From Litoditis marina (taxonomy: Eukaryota; Nematoda; Chromadorea; Rhabditida; Rhabditidae), in NCBI GenBank assembly GCA_964036275.1, contig OZ038433.1, positions 35,745,336 to 35,809,335 on the forward strand: a stretch of 64,000 nucleotides of DNA, written 5' to 3'. The stretch's first letter is position 1. Each line of letters opens with the position of its first letter. Made by a program: the position numbers and the translations under genes. The notes beneath the pieces are model-generated. The model had not been told where the DNA came from and did not search any database. It worked only from the letters and a program-made list of their open reading frames with translations. Positions 38,976 to 51,197 of the stretch are shown in pieces.

Positions 38976-41269
38976 TACCATAAATGGTCTTTCAATTATC
39001 GACAATTCAATCTTTTATTCAAAAGTGAACCAAAATCCAGCAAGAATACCGCGAACGTCGAGCAGGAATGCCACAATAACAGGTCTAATATGAGTTACCG
39101 AATCTTTGTGGTAATTTGATCTCGATACACATAATTCAAACCAACAAACCGCGGGATTAAACTACAAACACAGTGGGACTAACGCGCACCGTACCATGTG
39201 TATGTATAAACTTGTTTTGGAAAAGTCGAACCCGATGCCTCACCTGCTATAAGTTGGCGAACTCGCATACACGAGGTAAAAGCCGCGCTCATACTTTGGA
39301 GACCAGAGCACGGTTTGTTTTATTGTCAGAGCCGGCTCGGAATATTCGAAAGTACCCAAAAATGTATTGAAGCCGGTCACTGTCAAAAGCATGAGAAACG
39401 TTTCATGGAAAAGCTCAACGTTAATAGTCCGGACTAAACGTAAATGTTATAGCCCATTTTGGTTGTTTAATCTAATTGTTAGGACAACGACCATGTAAGT
39501 ATTCGTTACTTTGATCGTGAATACTGTGCTAAAATCCCATTATATGACAGTTTTCTGTGATTTACATTCTGTATTGCTTCTTCTCAGTTTTTCACGTTTT
39601 GATTTGCAGTAATAAATCAATACCTGAATTGTTCTGAGTCTAATTCTCAAATGTCGGCCGTGAATTGGTAGACCCTATACAGAAGTTTTGAGTACGATTT
39701 ATCTTTCCTGGACGACCATGAATAAAATATGTCCGGAAAGGATGTGATGGTATAATTTCGTCGATCAGATAGCGTCAATGTACCCATTCTTAGCATCTTT
39801 ATCAATTCAATCAATATTCGGACAGGGTTCGACTGTACCCCAGTGAGAGATAATTATGATTGATAGATTTATAGTCTCTGTACACCTTTTCTACTGAAAT
39901 TAAACTTTGTTTCAAACTTTGTTAAGAATTGGAAATTCTGCTTGTCGAAGCAGTTCGCAGTTACAACAGAGCTGTGAGAAGAGGCCGAGTCCGGCTCCCC
40001 AATATCCGTGGCGAAGAGATATTCCGAGTATGCAGAGACAAAGATATCTGAAGGGCAGTCAAGGAACACCATTTCGTAACTATTTGGAGTGATCTGTTGA
40101 ATCTTGAAATCTTGAATCTTGAGCAGTCCCCTAACATCCTGTCAAAAACGAAGCCAGCCTTCTCGAACTAAATCAATGAACTTATAGAATCGGACAGAAA
40201 CCAACCGGTTCAAGTTCAATGATAAATGGAGCTATGTTTAGCCAACTGTCACTGATAGGACGCAGACATCACTATCCGCGATCCCACTAGATTATCATAG
40301 TTTGCTCTGAAATTCTGAAATACTTCAGGATGTTTCGAATATGTTCAAAGTGAGAGTGGAAAGCTGCTAATGTTCAGTTCGCAGTAACAACTTGAGGCCG
40401 GTGGCAGGAATAATTAAGAAATGCAGCAAAGTGAACAAGAGAGTCTGAAATTTCAGTTGAAATGTGTTCCCAAGTTGGTGGTACTGTGGAAAACCAGAAA
40501 ACGGGTTCCAGGAGGCAATAGGGGGGAATGTAGTTGTAAATTTGAACCCCTGAAGGAACTGATGAGGACCTAACATAGAGTGAAGGAGAGGAGCGGTGAA
40601 AGTCCTTCACCAAAAAAGTTGGATCAGCATATTACATCGCTTACTGGTGGCAAGAAAATGAGCGAACATGAGTTCTCAGAAAAGCTCGGTTCTAATGTCG
40701 CCAGTCCATTTTGAAGACCATGGACTCTTTCTGGTTTGCCCGTATTACGTGACTAATGAAATTAATAACATTGAAAGTATTATTATGGAAAAATCTGCTC
40801 AGTGAAAGTTGCCACTCAAAATCGTTTCGACTCTACCATTTTGGCGTTGTTCTCAGAAAGATGAGTGATCAGGTTAACCAATCTGAGAACTTGAGAAACA
40901 GGACGAGAAAACTTATCACCATCTTCTGACGAAAAATGAGTGAAACAGCATATTTGAAAGGACCGATTCCTCTATAATTTGATGATTTGAGTTAAGCAAG
41001 TATACTCACGGGCAAAAAATGAACAAAATAATAACATTTAGTGAAAATTTACAACTTAGCTCTTTTTCTCGATAATCTGCCTTCAGCAACTTCGCGGAAG
41101 CACCTGCACGTACGCATTTTCATGGAGACGCACACAAATTGTCCGCAAAACGGCACAAAGCGTATCGTAATTTCAGATCACGTAACAAATGGCATATGTA
41201 AAAAGTGTTTTAGTGAAATATTCTCACTTTGTTTTGATTAGGAGAAAAGCCTGGAACAGATTCGACAAC
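38976..41269. other. Sre B 3' flank with blocks shared with the region after Sre D
   Basis: Segments 39730-39863 and 40141-40290 match 48600-48635 plus 49118-49205 and 49670-49820 respectively, in the same order. The first contains a short exon-like block (see findings). Otherwise I see no gene. Frames near 40367-40613 on the minus strand lack supporting features. Confidence 0.6.
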
Positions 41270-42255
41270 TGTCCCATCCTGAAGCTCACTCTCCGTATTT
41301 CAGAGTGCGTCACAGCACGTTTCTCCATCCTGACGCTTCAATCTCTCTTAATCTGTTCTGTATTAGCGTTTAGTCCTGTTGATGATGCTATATCTTTTGA
41401 GTTGCCAAATGCGACTTGCTTGTGAATGCCATGAAATTCACGTACAATTTGACGTACAATCTCGGGGAATATTTTTCCTGAAGATTTTGGTGCATCTCTA
41501 ACTGCATCACAAACTGAACATGCCCATTGTTTTTGAGATGCGATATAGAAACCCTACACGCATTGTTCAGTGCTGGCTAGCTTTACACTAGCGAACTACA
41601 TTTTCCAAATGAAAATGAGCAGGTAGGAATGCAAACGTCACAGAAATTTAAACCGAGACATAGTTATAGAAAGAGGGCCTTACATCTCAGAAACCAGAAC
41701 TTTTCGAAACATTTTCACTCACAAAATAATCCTCCGTTTGACCACCTCTCATTTTTTTCTCAACTTCTCAAAATAATGTAGACAGGTTTTTCTCTGTTGT
41801 TCAAGGTGTTCAGACATCAATCGACGTGAACCCCCCCCCCCCCCCTCCCCCTTAGTTCAGTATGTTTTTATTACGGTTCAGATGATGCGCACGCAAGGAC
41901 AATGCCAAAGTTCTCTCAAAGAAGTGGTGAACATTACAACTCAGCTAAAATGTGACAGCCTCTTCTCTAACTCGAATATCGATCACAAAAAACGGAACTA
42001 ATTTTAGTCATTTCAACCGAACACCATTCATGCATTTTTGGAAGCACAGAGCACACTAAAAAAAGCCACACGAGGACAGTAAATACGATCTTTGCTCATC
42101 AGCTCATCATTTAGTTTTGGTTTTTGATTTTAGCTGACACCTGTGTCACGCGATAGAGGGAATAATCTCTCTCAATCGCCTGATTACTGAGAATTCAATA
42201 CCAAAACAATTTTCATTACGAGCAAGATACCGTCAAGACACACCCACAAATCTAG
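41270..42255 (+). repeat. Upstream region of Sre C, duplicated upstream of Sre D
   Basis: This roughly 1-kb stretch matches 46165-47267 in order. Shared blocks include GCGTCACAGCACGTTT / TTCGTCACAGCACGTTTG, ATGCCRAAGTTCTCTC, CATTACAACTCAGCT, and a near-identical run from about 42097 and 47110 to the receptor exon. A 15-C run lies at 41831-41845 in this copy only. It probably holds the promoter and the missing first exon. Confidence 0.8.
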
Positions 42256-45200
42256 GCTCCAAGTTGGTAAACGAGGGTCTGAACCAGTACCTGCCGCTGT
42301 TCACCAACAGTTCCCTTCTAATCGGGTCGCCCCTGATGACTGTGTTTTCCTCTCTTTTATCCCTCGAACTGTTTGTTCTGTTCATTTCGGTCGTGGTGAA
42401 TACCGCCTTGATATTCGCCCTGAAGTCGTCCAGTCTCTTTCATCCAAATCTGAAAATCATCTGCATAGCACATCTGGGCGAGTTCTACTTTCTCGCCGTA
42501 GCTCAGGTGGTGCTCATCTGCTACCAATCTGGCATTCTCAAGGTTACCGGTTAGTTCCCGAAAGTTCTATTTTTTTTACAGTTCTTTAATCGTGTACAGC
42601 ACGGCGGATTAGTTTTTGTTCAGAGGTCTGCAGACATTCCAACATAGTTTATTGCGTTTTTCTCCATAAATAGTTCCTGGAAGGGGGGGGGGGGGGGGGG
42701 GGGCTGAATTGAATTTTCAAATAAAAGACAGAACTGAGACAAGTAGATATATATCCTTTTATTAAAATTCAAAGCACTGTTTTAAAAAATTTACTAATTA
42801 TTGCTTACTGTTAGAGACGCAGAAGATGATTTGTAGTAAATGAATATCGATTGCGCGCAGTTCTCTGACTGCCTTTTTGACTGCCTTTTTGACTACCGCC
42901 GCTATTCGAATTCGCATTCAATTCGGATGGTGAATGTTTCGTCACCTACGCACCTAAGCTATTCAAGGGATGTGAGATCAGGGCAAATACCAATTAATGG
43001 CGACGTTTCTTGATTGTTATGGTAGTTTTTTTCCAAGAAGGGGGTTATCGAACTAAGATTATCAATGTAGAATTTGTGCACATAAGTCATTGAACGTTTT
43101 ATTTTTGTTCAAGCGATGGAAGTGGTGACGCATTCAGAGAACAACGTTAACCATGAGGGTTTTTTTGTTAAACAATATAATTCTGATGCACCATGATTCT
43201 CGTTCAATGCGTTGCATAATTTTTGTTTCATCCAGGTTGGGGTTTAAATTATACAGTTGACGAAAATAAAAATAAAGCATTTTTTCTATGCATTCATTTA
43301 CAGATGAAAGAACACAAGAACTTGTTCTTATTGGACCAACGCTTTGTCAGTTTCATTTCGTGTCCTCCAGTGTACTGGTGCAATCATCACTCGTACTTGA
43401 GCGAACTATTGCTACTGTCTTCATTCAAAGCTACGAAGTTGGTTTCTTCACTCAATACGTTACCGAAATCCGTTTATGCTAACGTTTTGTGTGATATGAG
43501 ATGAACAGGTAAAACTTACAAATCAGAAATGAAACAAGCAAGAGCCGCCAAATCGTAGTTTTCAGTGAGATAAAACATGTAAATATAGCCGATGTAGCAC
43601 AAACCCAATACCATATCCGGAAACTACTTAAAGTATATCTAAGTTTCAGAGAAAATCGAGTTCCTTGATTGGAATATCCCTCTGTTGTTTGAAATGGGCA
43701 ATGCTGAGTATTGTTAGTGTCTTCCTTTCACTTGAATGTATGACGTTCACGCACGTTAGTACACTGTTGGTGGCACTTCTTCTACTAAACAACACTGTAA
43801 GTTCTACATTTGAATAAGAATAAAACTATTTATTGAACCGTGGTTCAGAGTATAGATGAAAAAAACTCAATGAAAACCGAAGACTAACCGAAATGTATTT
43901 TATACTTATTATATTATGATACTATATATAGGTCATTTGAATTCGAATTAGGACATCTGAATAGAGATTCTCAAAACTAGCAAAAACATGACATCAGAAT
44001 TGACTGATGTCGAACGCTTTGTATTCAAAGCATACGCAGAAGTTTAGAAGCGTCCATAAGGGAATTGCCAATCGCTAAGAAAGTGGAACGTGTTTTCTCT
44101 TTGACAAAGTTTCTTTCTATGAAAACCTGTGAAACACACACATCCACAGTTAAGAACATTTATAATTATGATGAAAAATATGCATACGATCAAAGTACTA
44201 ATTTTCTTCTAATGAAATAGCGACACTTCTGTGTAATAGCCTAAACTTACAGTTGTGTTATACTCTACTTCGTTATAACAAGAAGCAAGCTATGACTTGC
44301 TCAGTTGGTCTTCATTCTTTGATGGCAAAGTATCACCTCACAGAGAATATTCGGATTCTCAAGGTAATCAGTTACAAGTTTCCCGCTTAAATATTTGTCG
44401 TTTTATTCCCATAGAAGCATGATATATAATATTTGTGAAAATATAGAACACCGTTGAAGTACCCTTAGAGATACATGTATAATAATGAGAAATGAAAGTC
44501 CCATTCAGGGTTGAAGTGACTTTGAACTGAGTATTTTTAGTAGAACTACTCACTTTTAAAGATGCAACTATATCTGAGTTGAGTACGTATGCTAGAATAT
44601 GCAGGAACCTTCATCCCCATCAGCGTTTCTCGTTATGCGTACTATTTCTTGAGATTGGCTGACGTGAGAGCAGAGAGCCAATGAAAATTTGAAGAGACGC
44701 AACTAAAAATCTCAACTTGTTACAGTAGTCAAGATGTTTTTGATCACGGCCCGTTACAAATAGAGCATGCATTTCACACACAAGCGCCTAACAATGCTTT
44801 TATCTAAAAACGTCGAATAATACTATCAGTATTTCATTCCATACCATGCAACTATTTATTCACAACTCAGCTTTTCAGTTAGTTGGTAATATCTTCATCT
44901 TGATCACAGCCACTGTTGGTATTGCGGTGATACTCATGGTTGTCGCCCACTCGCTGCCCTTGATGAATCAATTCCGGCAAGAGAGCATCGATGTGTTCCA
45001 ACACCTCATTTGCGGGTAACCTCGTGTTTGGTCCTCGAACAAATTTGAATACAAATAACTACCCATCCTGATGAAGGCATCGTTCTGCTGGCAGTGGCTA
45101 TGTATGGGGTGCGCAGAATATAGTGGGCGCCAAATTTATAAATTTCTGTCTCTCACAGGAATCGAACCTGCGAGCAAAAGATTCGTAGCAGCGCTATCAG

Positions 45201-45743
45201 AGTACATACCGGCCATGTTTTGGAATGGAAAACATGTGTGCTTACACAGCGGAAAGTGAGATGTACAGTACCCTCCCGCCTTTCCGTTGGCGACGACTAT
45301 AATTCTGCTTCTTTTCTCTCCGCGATTGTATTGCGTAGGAATCGAAGAGTAAGCGTATTCGTGAAGTGCCAGGTGTGTCTTCTAACAGAAAGAGAAACTA
45401 TCTTTTATGCAAGTTTGTATGAGCCCGAGGGTGAAAGATGAACGTGGTAGCTAGCAAAATTCTCGATAAACGGTCGGTCATAGCCGTGGTTTTACTGCTG
45501 TTTTACCTTCAGTATTCACCAAAGGGCTCCGTTGATGTACAAAAAAATCTGTAACATTTATTTTTTACGGTCAGATTTCATGATCTCGTCGAGTTATTCT
45601 TTATAGCCATTTATAGGTCTCCGGTGGAACTATTCTGTGCCATAAGGTTGGAGTCAAGTTGGCAAAACAGACTGAATAGGCGACGAAGGCAAAGAGTCAG
45701 ACTACAAAGTTTGCCAACTGCTGATTTCAGTACCATGTTGTAA
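42256..45743 (+). CDS. Sre-family chemoreceptor (locus C) with a 1-nt frame break in exon 4
   Basis: Exons by alignment with B: 42256-42549, 43304-43437, 43651-43796, 44253-44363, 44879-45015 and 45617-45743. Family motifs are all present (LVLERTIATVFIQSYE, HSLMAKYHLTENIRILK, NRRRRQRVRLQ). Exon 4 is 146 nt instead of 147. After the codons for IGIS one base is missing relative to B, so the straightforward reading hits TGA. The exon 3 donor is also changed (GTTGGT where B has GTAAGT). If the next GT (at 43442, GTTTCT) is used, the phase shifts by one and exon 4 becomes open, with about ten altered residues before TM4. So C is either a young pseudogene or a gene rescued by donor shift. The donor of exon 6 (GTAACC) is also weak. 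The first exon is not identified. Confidence 0.7.
42683..42703 (+). repeat. 21-G run in Sre C intron
   Basis: Uninterrupted G run of 21, directly visible. One of several long G/C homopolymers in the window. Confidence 0.95.
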
Positions 45744-46164
45744 TTTGCAACGGTTTTTAGTACTTTTTCAGAAGGTTCATGTTTCCATCCCTTTGGGGAT
45801 GCAGTTTCGTTCTAGTCTCTTGAAGGTTGTTTTGATTGTGTATAAATTGGAAGGAACAAACATACTATCCTGTAGTACCCCCTATACAAGCGTGTATCAT
45901 GATCTATTACTCTTATCGACCTATAGTACCCAGTATCACGTCGTACACTACTTTTAAGAGCCGTGTAGTATCATGCCGTACTATGTAATCCTTGTCATAT
46001 CCAGTAGTATGTTACCGGTTAATTAGGTACATACACAAACTACTGATTTTATTTTCTGTATTGTTTTTGTATGTTGGGTTTCCAGCACAAAAACTGATGT
46101 GTTTGGATGGAATAAGTATCAACGTTTCTTTGTGTTCGAAATTCAAAAATTTAGCATAAAGCTG
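45744..46164. other. Spacer between Sre C and the duplicated upstream block of D
   Basis: Nothing coding seen. Just upstream, the exon 6-7 intron of C (near 45158) contains a tRNA-B-box-like motif on the minus strand (see findings). Confidence 0.4.
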
Positions 46165-47267
46165 AAGCTCACTTCTCTAATTTCGAAGTTCGTCACAGCA
46201 CGTTTGTTCATCCTGACGCTTTCGCTTCTCTAAATCTACTTTGTTTACGAAGCAGTGTTTCAGGAATTATCGTTTAGCCATTTTGATGATGTGTTATGTT
46301 TTGAATTGCCGAATGCGACTTAGCTGTAAATGCATGACACTCACGTACCCTGTTCTTCGATCTCAGAGAATCTTTTTCTAAGCGTCTTTCTGCATTTCAG
46401 ACTGCCGCGGTGAACTAAATAGCCCATTTGTTTTGACGTGTTGTATAAAACCCACACACGTTGTTCAGTGGCTAACTAGTGGAGGCATGCCAAACTACAT
46501 TTGATTCATTACAGAGGTACTTTGAAACTGCTTGCATAACTTTTTCGAATGAACATGATAACCGCAGTGGTAATCTGATAACTATCGAGGAAGAATCGGA
46601 AAATGCACACAATTGAGTCATAGCAATTATAGATACTAATGAAGGCAGGAATGGTAACGTCTCCGGAAAGAGTAAAACTTCTCGGAACATTTTCACTTGA
46701 GAATGAACAGCAAATCTCATAAAACACTCCTTCGTTTGTTCCACTCCCATTTTTCACATTTTTTTCAAAAGAATGCAGACTGGTTCTTCACTGTTGCTCA
46801 AAGTGTGCAGATGTCAATCGACGTGAGCCCTCACAAATTTCAGTTAAGCTGATCAGGGGAGTTTGGGAAGGTTGCTTCGAAAATGGTCAAGCAATTCTTC
46901 ATGTGCTGTCACCACTCAAAAACTTACTCCATTTTGGATCTTGGATTGTTAGTTAACTGGCGATGCGGATTTTTTAAAATTCAGTTTTTATCACACGTAC
47001 AATGCCGAAGTTCTCTCGAGAAAGTGGAAAACATTACAACTCAGCTGAAACCTGACAGCCCCTTTCCAAACTTGGATACAAAAGAGCTTGTCTCATTTCC
47101 GCTTTGATCATCAGCTCATCATTTAGTTTTGGTTTTTGATTTTAGCTGACACCTGTGTCACGCGATAGAGGGAATAATCTCTCTCAATCGCCTGATTACT
47201 GAGAATTCAATACCAAAACAATTTTTATTACTAGCAAGATACCGTCAAGACACACCCACAAATCTAG
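46165..47267 (+). repeat. Upstream region of Sre D, duplicate of that of Sre C
   Basis: Paralogous to 41270-42255. The last ~160 bp before the receptor exon is nearly identical, including TTTTGGTTTTTGATTTTAGC and ACACACCCACAAATCTAGGC. This indicates a recent tandem duplication with a unit of about 4.9-5.0 kb. Confidence 0.8.
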
Positions 47268-47939
47268 GCTCCAGGTTGGTAAACGAGGGTCTGAACCAGT
47301 ACCTGCCGCTGTTCACCAACAGTTCCCTTCTAATCGGGTCGCCCCTGATGACTGTGTTTTCCTCCCTTTTATCCCTCGAATCGTTTTTTGTTCTGTTCAT
47401 TTCGGTAGTTGTGAATACCGCCCTGATATTTGCCCTGAAGTCGTCCAGTCTCTTTCATCCAAATCTGAAGATCATCTGCATAGCACATCTGGGCGAGTTC
47501 TACTTTCTCGCCGTAGCTCAGGTGGTGCTCATCTGCTACCAATCTGGCACTCTCGAGGTTACCGGTTAGTTTACACACGTTCTTGTTTGGTTACCTACAT
47601 GTTGTATTATTTTTCAACAAAACTCTAACGTTCTGATTGGGCTGTTGAGTGATATTCAGCTTGTTACCAATACTTCTTTCATACTTTTATTCCATCAAGT
47701 TGTTTACAGATGAGTCAACAGAAGAACTTATTCTCATCGGACCAACAATTTGTCTGTTTCATTTTGTGTGGTCCACTGTACTTTTACAACTATCTCTCGT
47801 CTTTGAGCGCACAATTGCAACGTTTTTCATCCAAATACCTCCCTCACCTCAGAAATACCTGATCACAACGTTTGCCCGTTTTTCACGTGACATTGCAGAA
47901 CAAACCTTAACACAATCCTGGCCACTCTGTCACGTTTAG
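47268..47939 (+). pseudogene. Sre-family receptor locus D, truncated after exon 3
   Basis: Only exons 2 (47268-47564) and 3 (from 47710) are present. They encode LPLFTNSSLLIG, FHPNLKIICIA and LVFERTIATFFIQI. At about 47836 homology to B and C stops just before the YE motif and the exon donor, and the frame runs on through unrelated sequence to a TAG at 47937. I found no counterparts of exons 4-7 downstream. Exon 2 also carries a 3-nt change, SFF where the others have LF. It would encode a receptor with three membrane spans at most, so it is most likely a pseudogene. Confidence 0.82.
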
Positions 47940-50900
47940 GTAAGAAAACCTGATTTGTTTTAACTATCTAAATAACCGCACTATGAGCCGCACTATGAGT
48001 TCAAGTGCTTCACTAACTTGTTGCCGTATTCAGCTGAGTGAGGCACAAGAGTGATCTTACATGCTGAGTTTGGAGTAAAGAATACATATTATAATGTGCC
48101 GCTAGCGGTTAAGTTTATAAGTTTGTTATTTAAGTGTTACGATCGAGTAACACGTTAAAAAAAAATTCGGAAACTACGTTTGTTTTTAAAGAAGGACGAT
48201 AATGTGTACCAATCTCGTGTCAACGGTCCTTTAAACTGCAATTGAAAAATATCCTGCTTTAAATGTTTAAATCATGGTAAAACCTCATCTGCGGCTAGTA
48301 TGAAATGCACAGTCGCCGCACATCTCGCAAAGTGCACGATTAACAACTTGAACAAGTTGCGACTAGTTCATGTCCAATTAAATAGTTCTCCGTCTTTCTG
48401 GTTACCAATAAGTTCGAAACCACAGTGGCAATGTTTTCGCAGTTCTATTTCGAATATCTAATTAGGTTTGTGAACGAGTGAAACACATCAGCTTCCGTGG
48501 AGCGAGAAAAAAAGTAATGTTAATGTTTTTATCGTGAATACTTCTATTACCGAAAGTTATGAGTATGCATGTTTTTTATGGACGACAGTGATTTAAAACA
48601 GTTCCGGAAAGGTGTATCATTTCGTCGATCATTTGTTTACAAAACATTCGCAACTTGCGAAACATAACTTGTATCTGTAAACTTCGACAAGAATGTTTGC
48701 GTTTGAATTTACTAAATCTGAACCTGTGCTTTTAAAACCTTGAAAATTAAAAAACATATTAAACTGAACATGTGTTTTCAAACCCTTTGAAATAAACAAA
48801 TGTGTTAAAGAGAGTTGAAACTGAACATTTTACTCATCCGAACCTCAGTCCGTGTTACTGGAAGTTTCAACTTAGTGAAAACCCTATACAAAATCATGTG
48901 AAATGCAAAAGTGCCGATCCTCAGACCCGCGGTAGTGTATTGCGCGCAGCCACCCCATTGGGGGGTCAACCGCGGTCGTGTTGCTTAGACTTTTTTGCGT
49001 CCTCTCATGTTACCCCTGTGAGTAAATATTTTTGGCAACCTGCCTATATGGCCTCTTTCATAACCCCTGGTGTTTTGCGCAATCTGGACCTGCGCTAATG
49101 ACCTAGACTCCAGATAGCGTCAATGTACCCATTCCTGGCATCTTTATCAATCCAATCAATATTCGGACAGGGTTCGACTGTACCCCAGCGAGAGATATTA
49201 TAATTGATAATTCTGTGGTTTCTGTGAACCTATTCCGACCAACTAAATAATGCTTGAGACTCACTTCCGGGTCTGAGAATTTACGATTTTCTCAAACATG
49301 TTAACTCTCTATACTAGAAGTAAAATGAGTAGTCACGGGAAGTTAGCATTCTGATGAGAAATTGTGCACTTTGACATTGCAGGTTCAGTTCTGCTGTGTC
49401 AAAGCGTGACTGCGTAACTCACTAACTCAAAACTCCTTATTCAAATTTTTAGTTTGTTCGAAATATTTTCTACTTCTACAATTTGAAATGTTCTAGTTTC
49501 GCAGTGTACCATAATAGTACAACTAATATACCATCCTGCTAGTGGAAGTTTCAGTCATTTAAATGGTATGAAACCATCAATTTAAAATAACGTTACACGT
49601 TCGTCTAGATGTTCAACAGGAATATATAAATTTGGTTGGTCATTCGTATCATTCCCTGAGAGTTTACTGTGAAAAACGGAGCCAGCCATCTCAAACTAAA
49701 TCAATGAACTTATAAAATCGGACAGAAACCAACCGGTTCAAGTTCAATGATGAATGGAGCTACGTTTAGCCAACTGTCACAGGTAGGACGCAGACATCCC
49801 TATCCGCGATCCCACTATATAACATTTTTGCTAAACAATTGGTCATGTAGAACTTAACAAAAAACCACATTATGATCCCAAAACCTTGATGGATAAAATA
49901 ATAACTGGAGCATATTCGTTAAAGTAATATTCGACTTAGCGAACACATGAGTACGTTGTAGAGTACGTTTTTGACGTTTTGTTTATGTTTCCACAAAAAT
50001 TGGGCACTAAAACACACGTTTGAGGTCAAAACGCACTGCAAACATCACCTGTGCGCGATTGTCGATTATTCCGTTGATCTATGAACTCTCCATCCTGTAC
50101 GTGTATTTCTATTAATGGGGGCTGGAGGGGACCGGTTCTGTGGTATATGGTTGCGCGGCCGAACATACTCGCGACCCGCTACTGCCTTTTTCGTAATCAA
50201 ATAAACACTCTTTCATTGTCGATCTAGTGCATTAGGTGCTATGGTGTATTCGAAGTCTGGACTTTGTTATGAATAGTTTGAATCATTATTCTGCTGAGTA
50301 AAAAAGATCCATAGAGAATGATAAGGAAATTTTTCGACGATCAATCATATGACATTCATTGTTTTCAATTATGTTTGAAACTTGACTATTAGTTCTATTC
50401 TGCCCATCTTAACTGTTTTTTTCTGCGATAGCGGGGGACAAAGGACGGTTATCGCCTTGTTATCTACACATCAGATATCAGTTATTATCATTCATCGATT
50501 GACCTCTTCTCAGACCACATTTTTTCCAGTTCCACAAATGAACCTCTAGAATTTTGGTTACTTAAAGGTTTTGTGTAACACTGCGTATTCGGATATGTCG
50601 GTTTGAACCTTCCAACATTCAAACAACATTCAACCCGTAGAACACAGCAGTTCTGCCGCGTACCGCGGCGTGCTTGGATAAAACAGAATACGTAGTTTGC
50701 AATCAATGCTGTGCTCGAAATATCGCTCAGTATTATCCCCCCGACTGATCATCGGTTGAAGTCGAACGATTTTGTGGCCGGTTCATACATCGTTTTCTAT
50801 AGAGACACGTGATTCGAACCAAAGTTAAGCAGAACACACTACCAACTCTGCTATTATTTCTCCCTCGTTCCAGTTGCATTAGTTTTGGGTGAAACGGTGA

Positions 50901-51197
50901 GGTGGAAGTGAAGGAGTATTTAACTGGAACTATCAGCATGAGTTGTGATCTTTGTTTAGTAATATTGAAGTAAGCAGGTATTTCTGCAAGTTATGAGTGT
51001 TAGAATGAAACAGAATTTAATGCTCATTGATTCAATGATATTGATAATATCTCAATTGTGTATCTGGAATGTTGCCTTCGACACGTTGTGTTTTCTCTCT
51101 ATTATCGTACACAGTGTTACTGCTCTATATACAGAACAGGTTCAGTTGTAGGATATCAAATGAGAACATGGATGTTTTCCGACAAAGTACGTCCCAG
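47940..51197. other. Intergenic, Sre D 3' flank
   Basis: No gene seen. Contents: a partial TTAA MITE at about 48186-48265 (left end and centre only); blocks shared with the Sre B 3' flank (48600-48635, 49118-49205, 49670-49820), interrupted by about 480 bp of unrelated sequence; and dispersed repeat copy 3 at 49317-49436. A tRNA-like motif pair lies near 50811-50853. Confidence 0.55.
49317..49436 (+). repeat. Dispersed ~125-bp repeat, copy 3
   Basis: It shares GAAGTAAAATGAGTAGTCACG, TTGTGCACTTTG and TTCTGCTGTGT with the family at 18478-18605. The right end is diverged. Confidence 0.65.

Noticed and set aside
45100..45215. Functional tRNA gene on the minus strand
   Set aside because: A good B-box-like TTCGATT arm is present, but the 5' acceptor strand does not pair and the D-arm is wrong.
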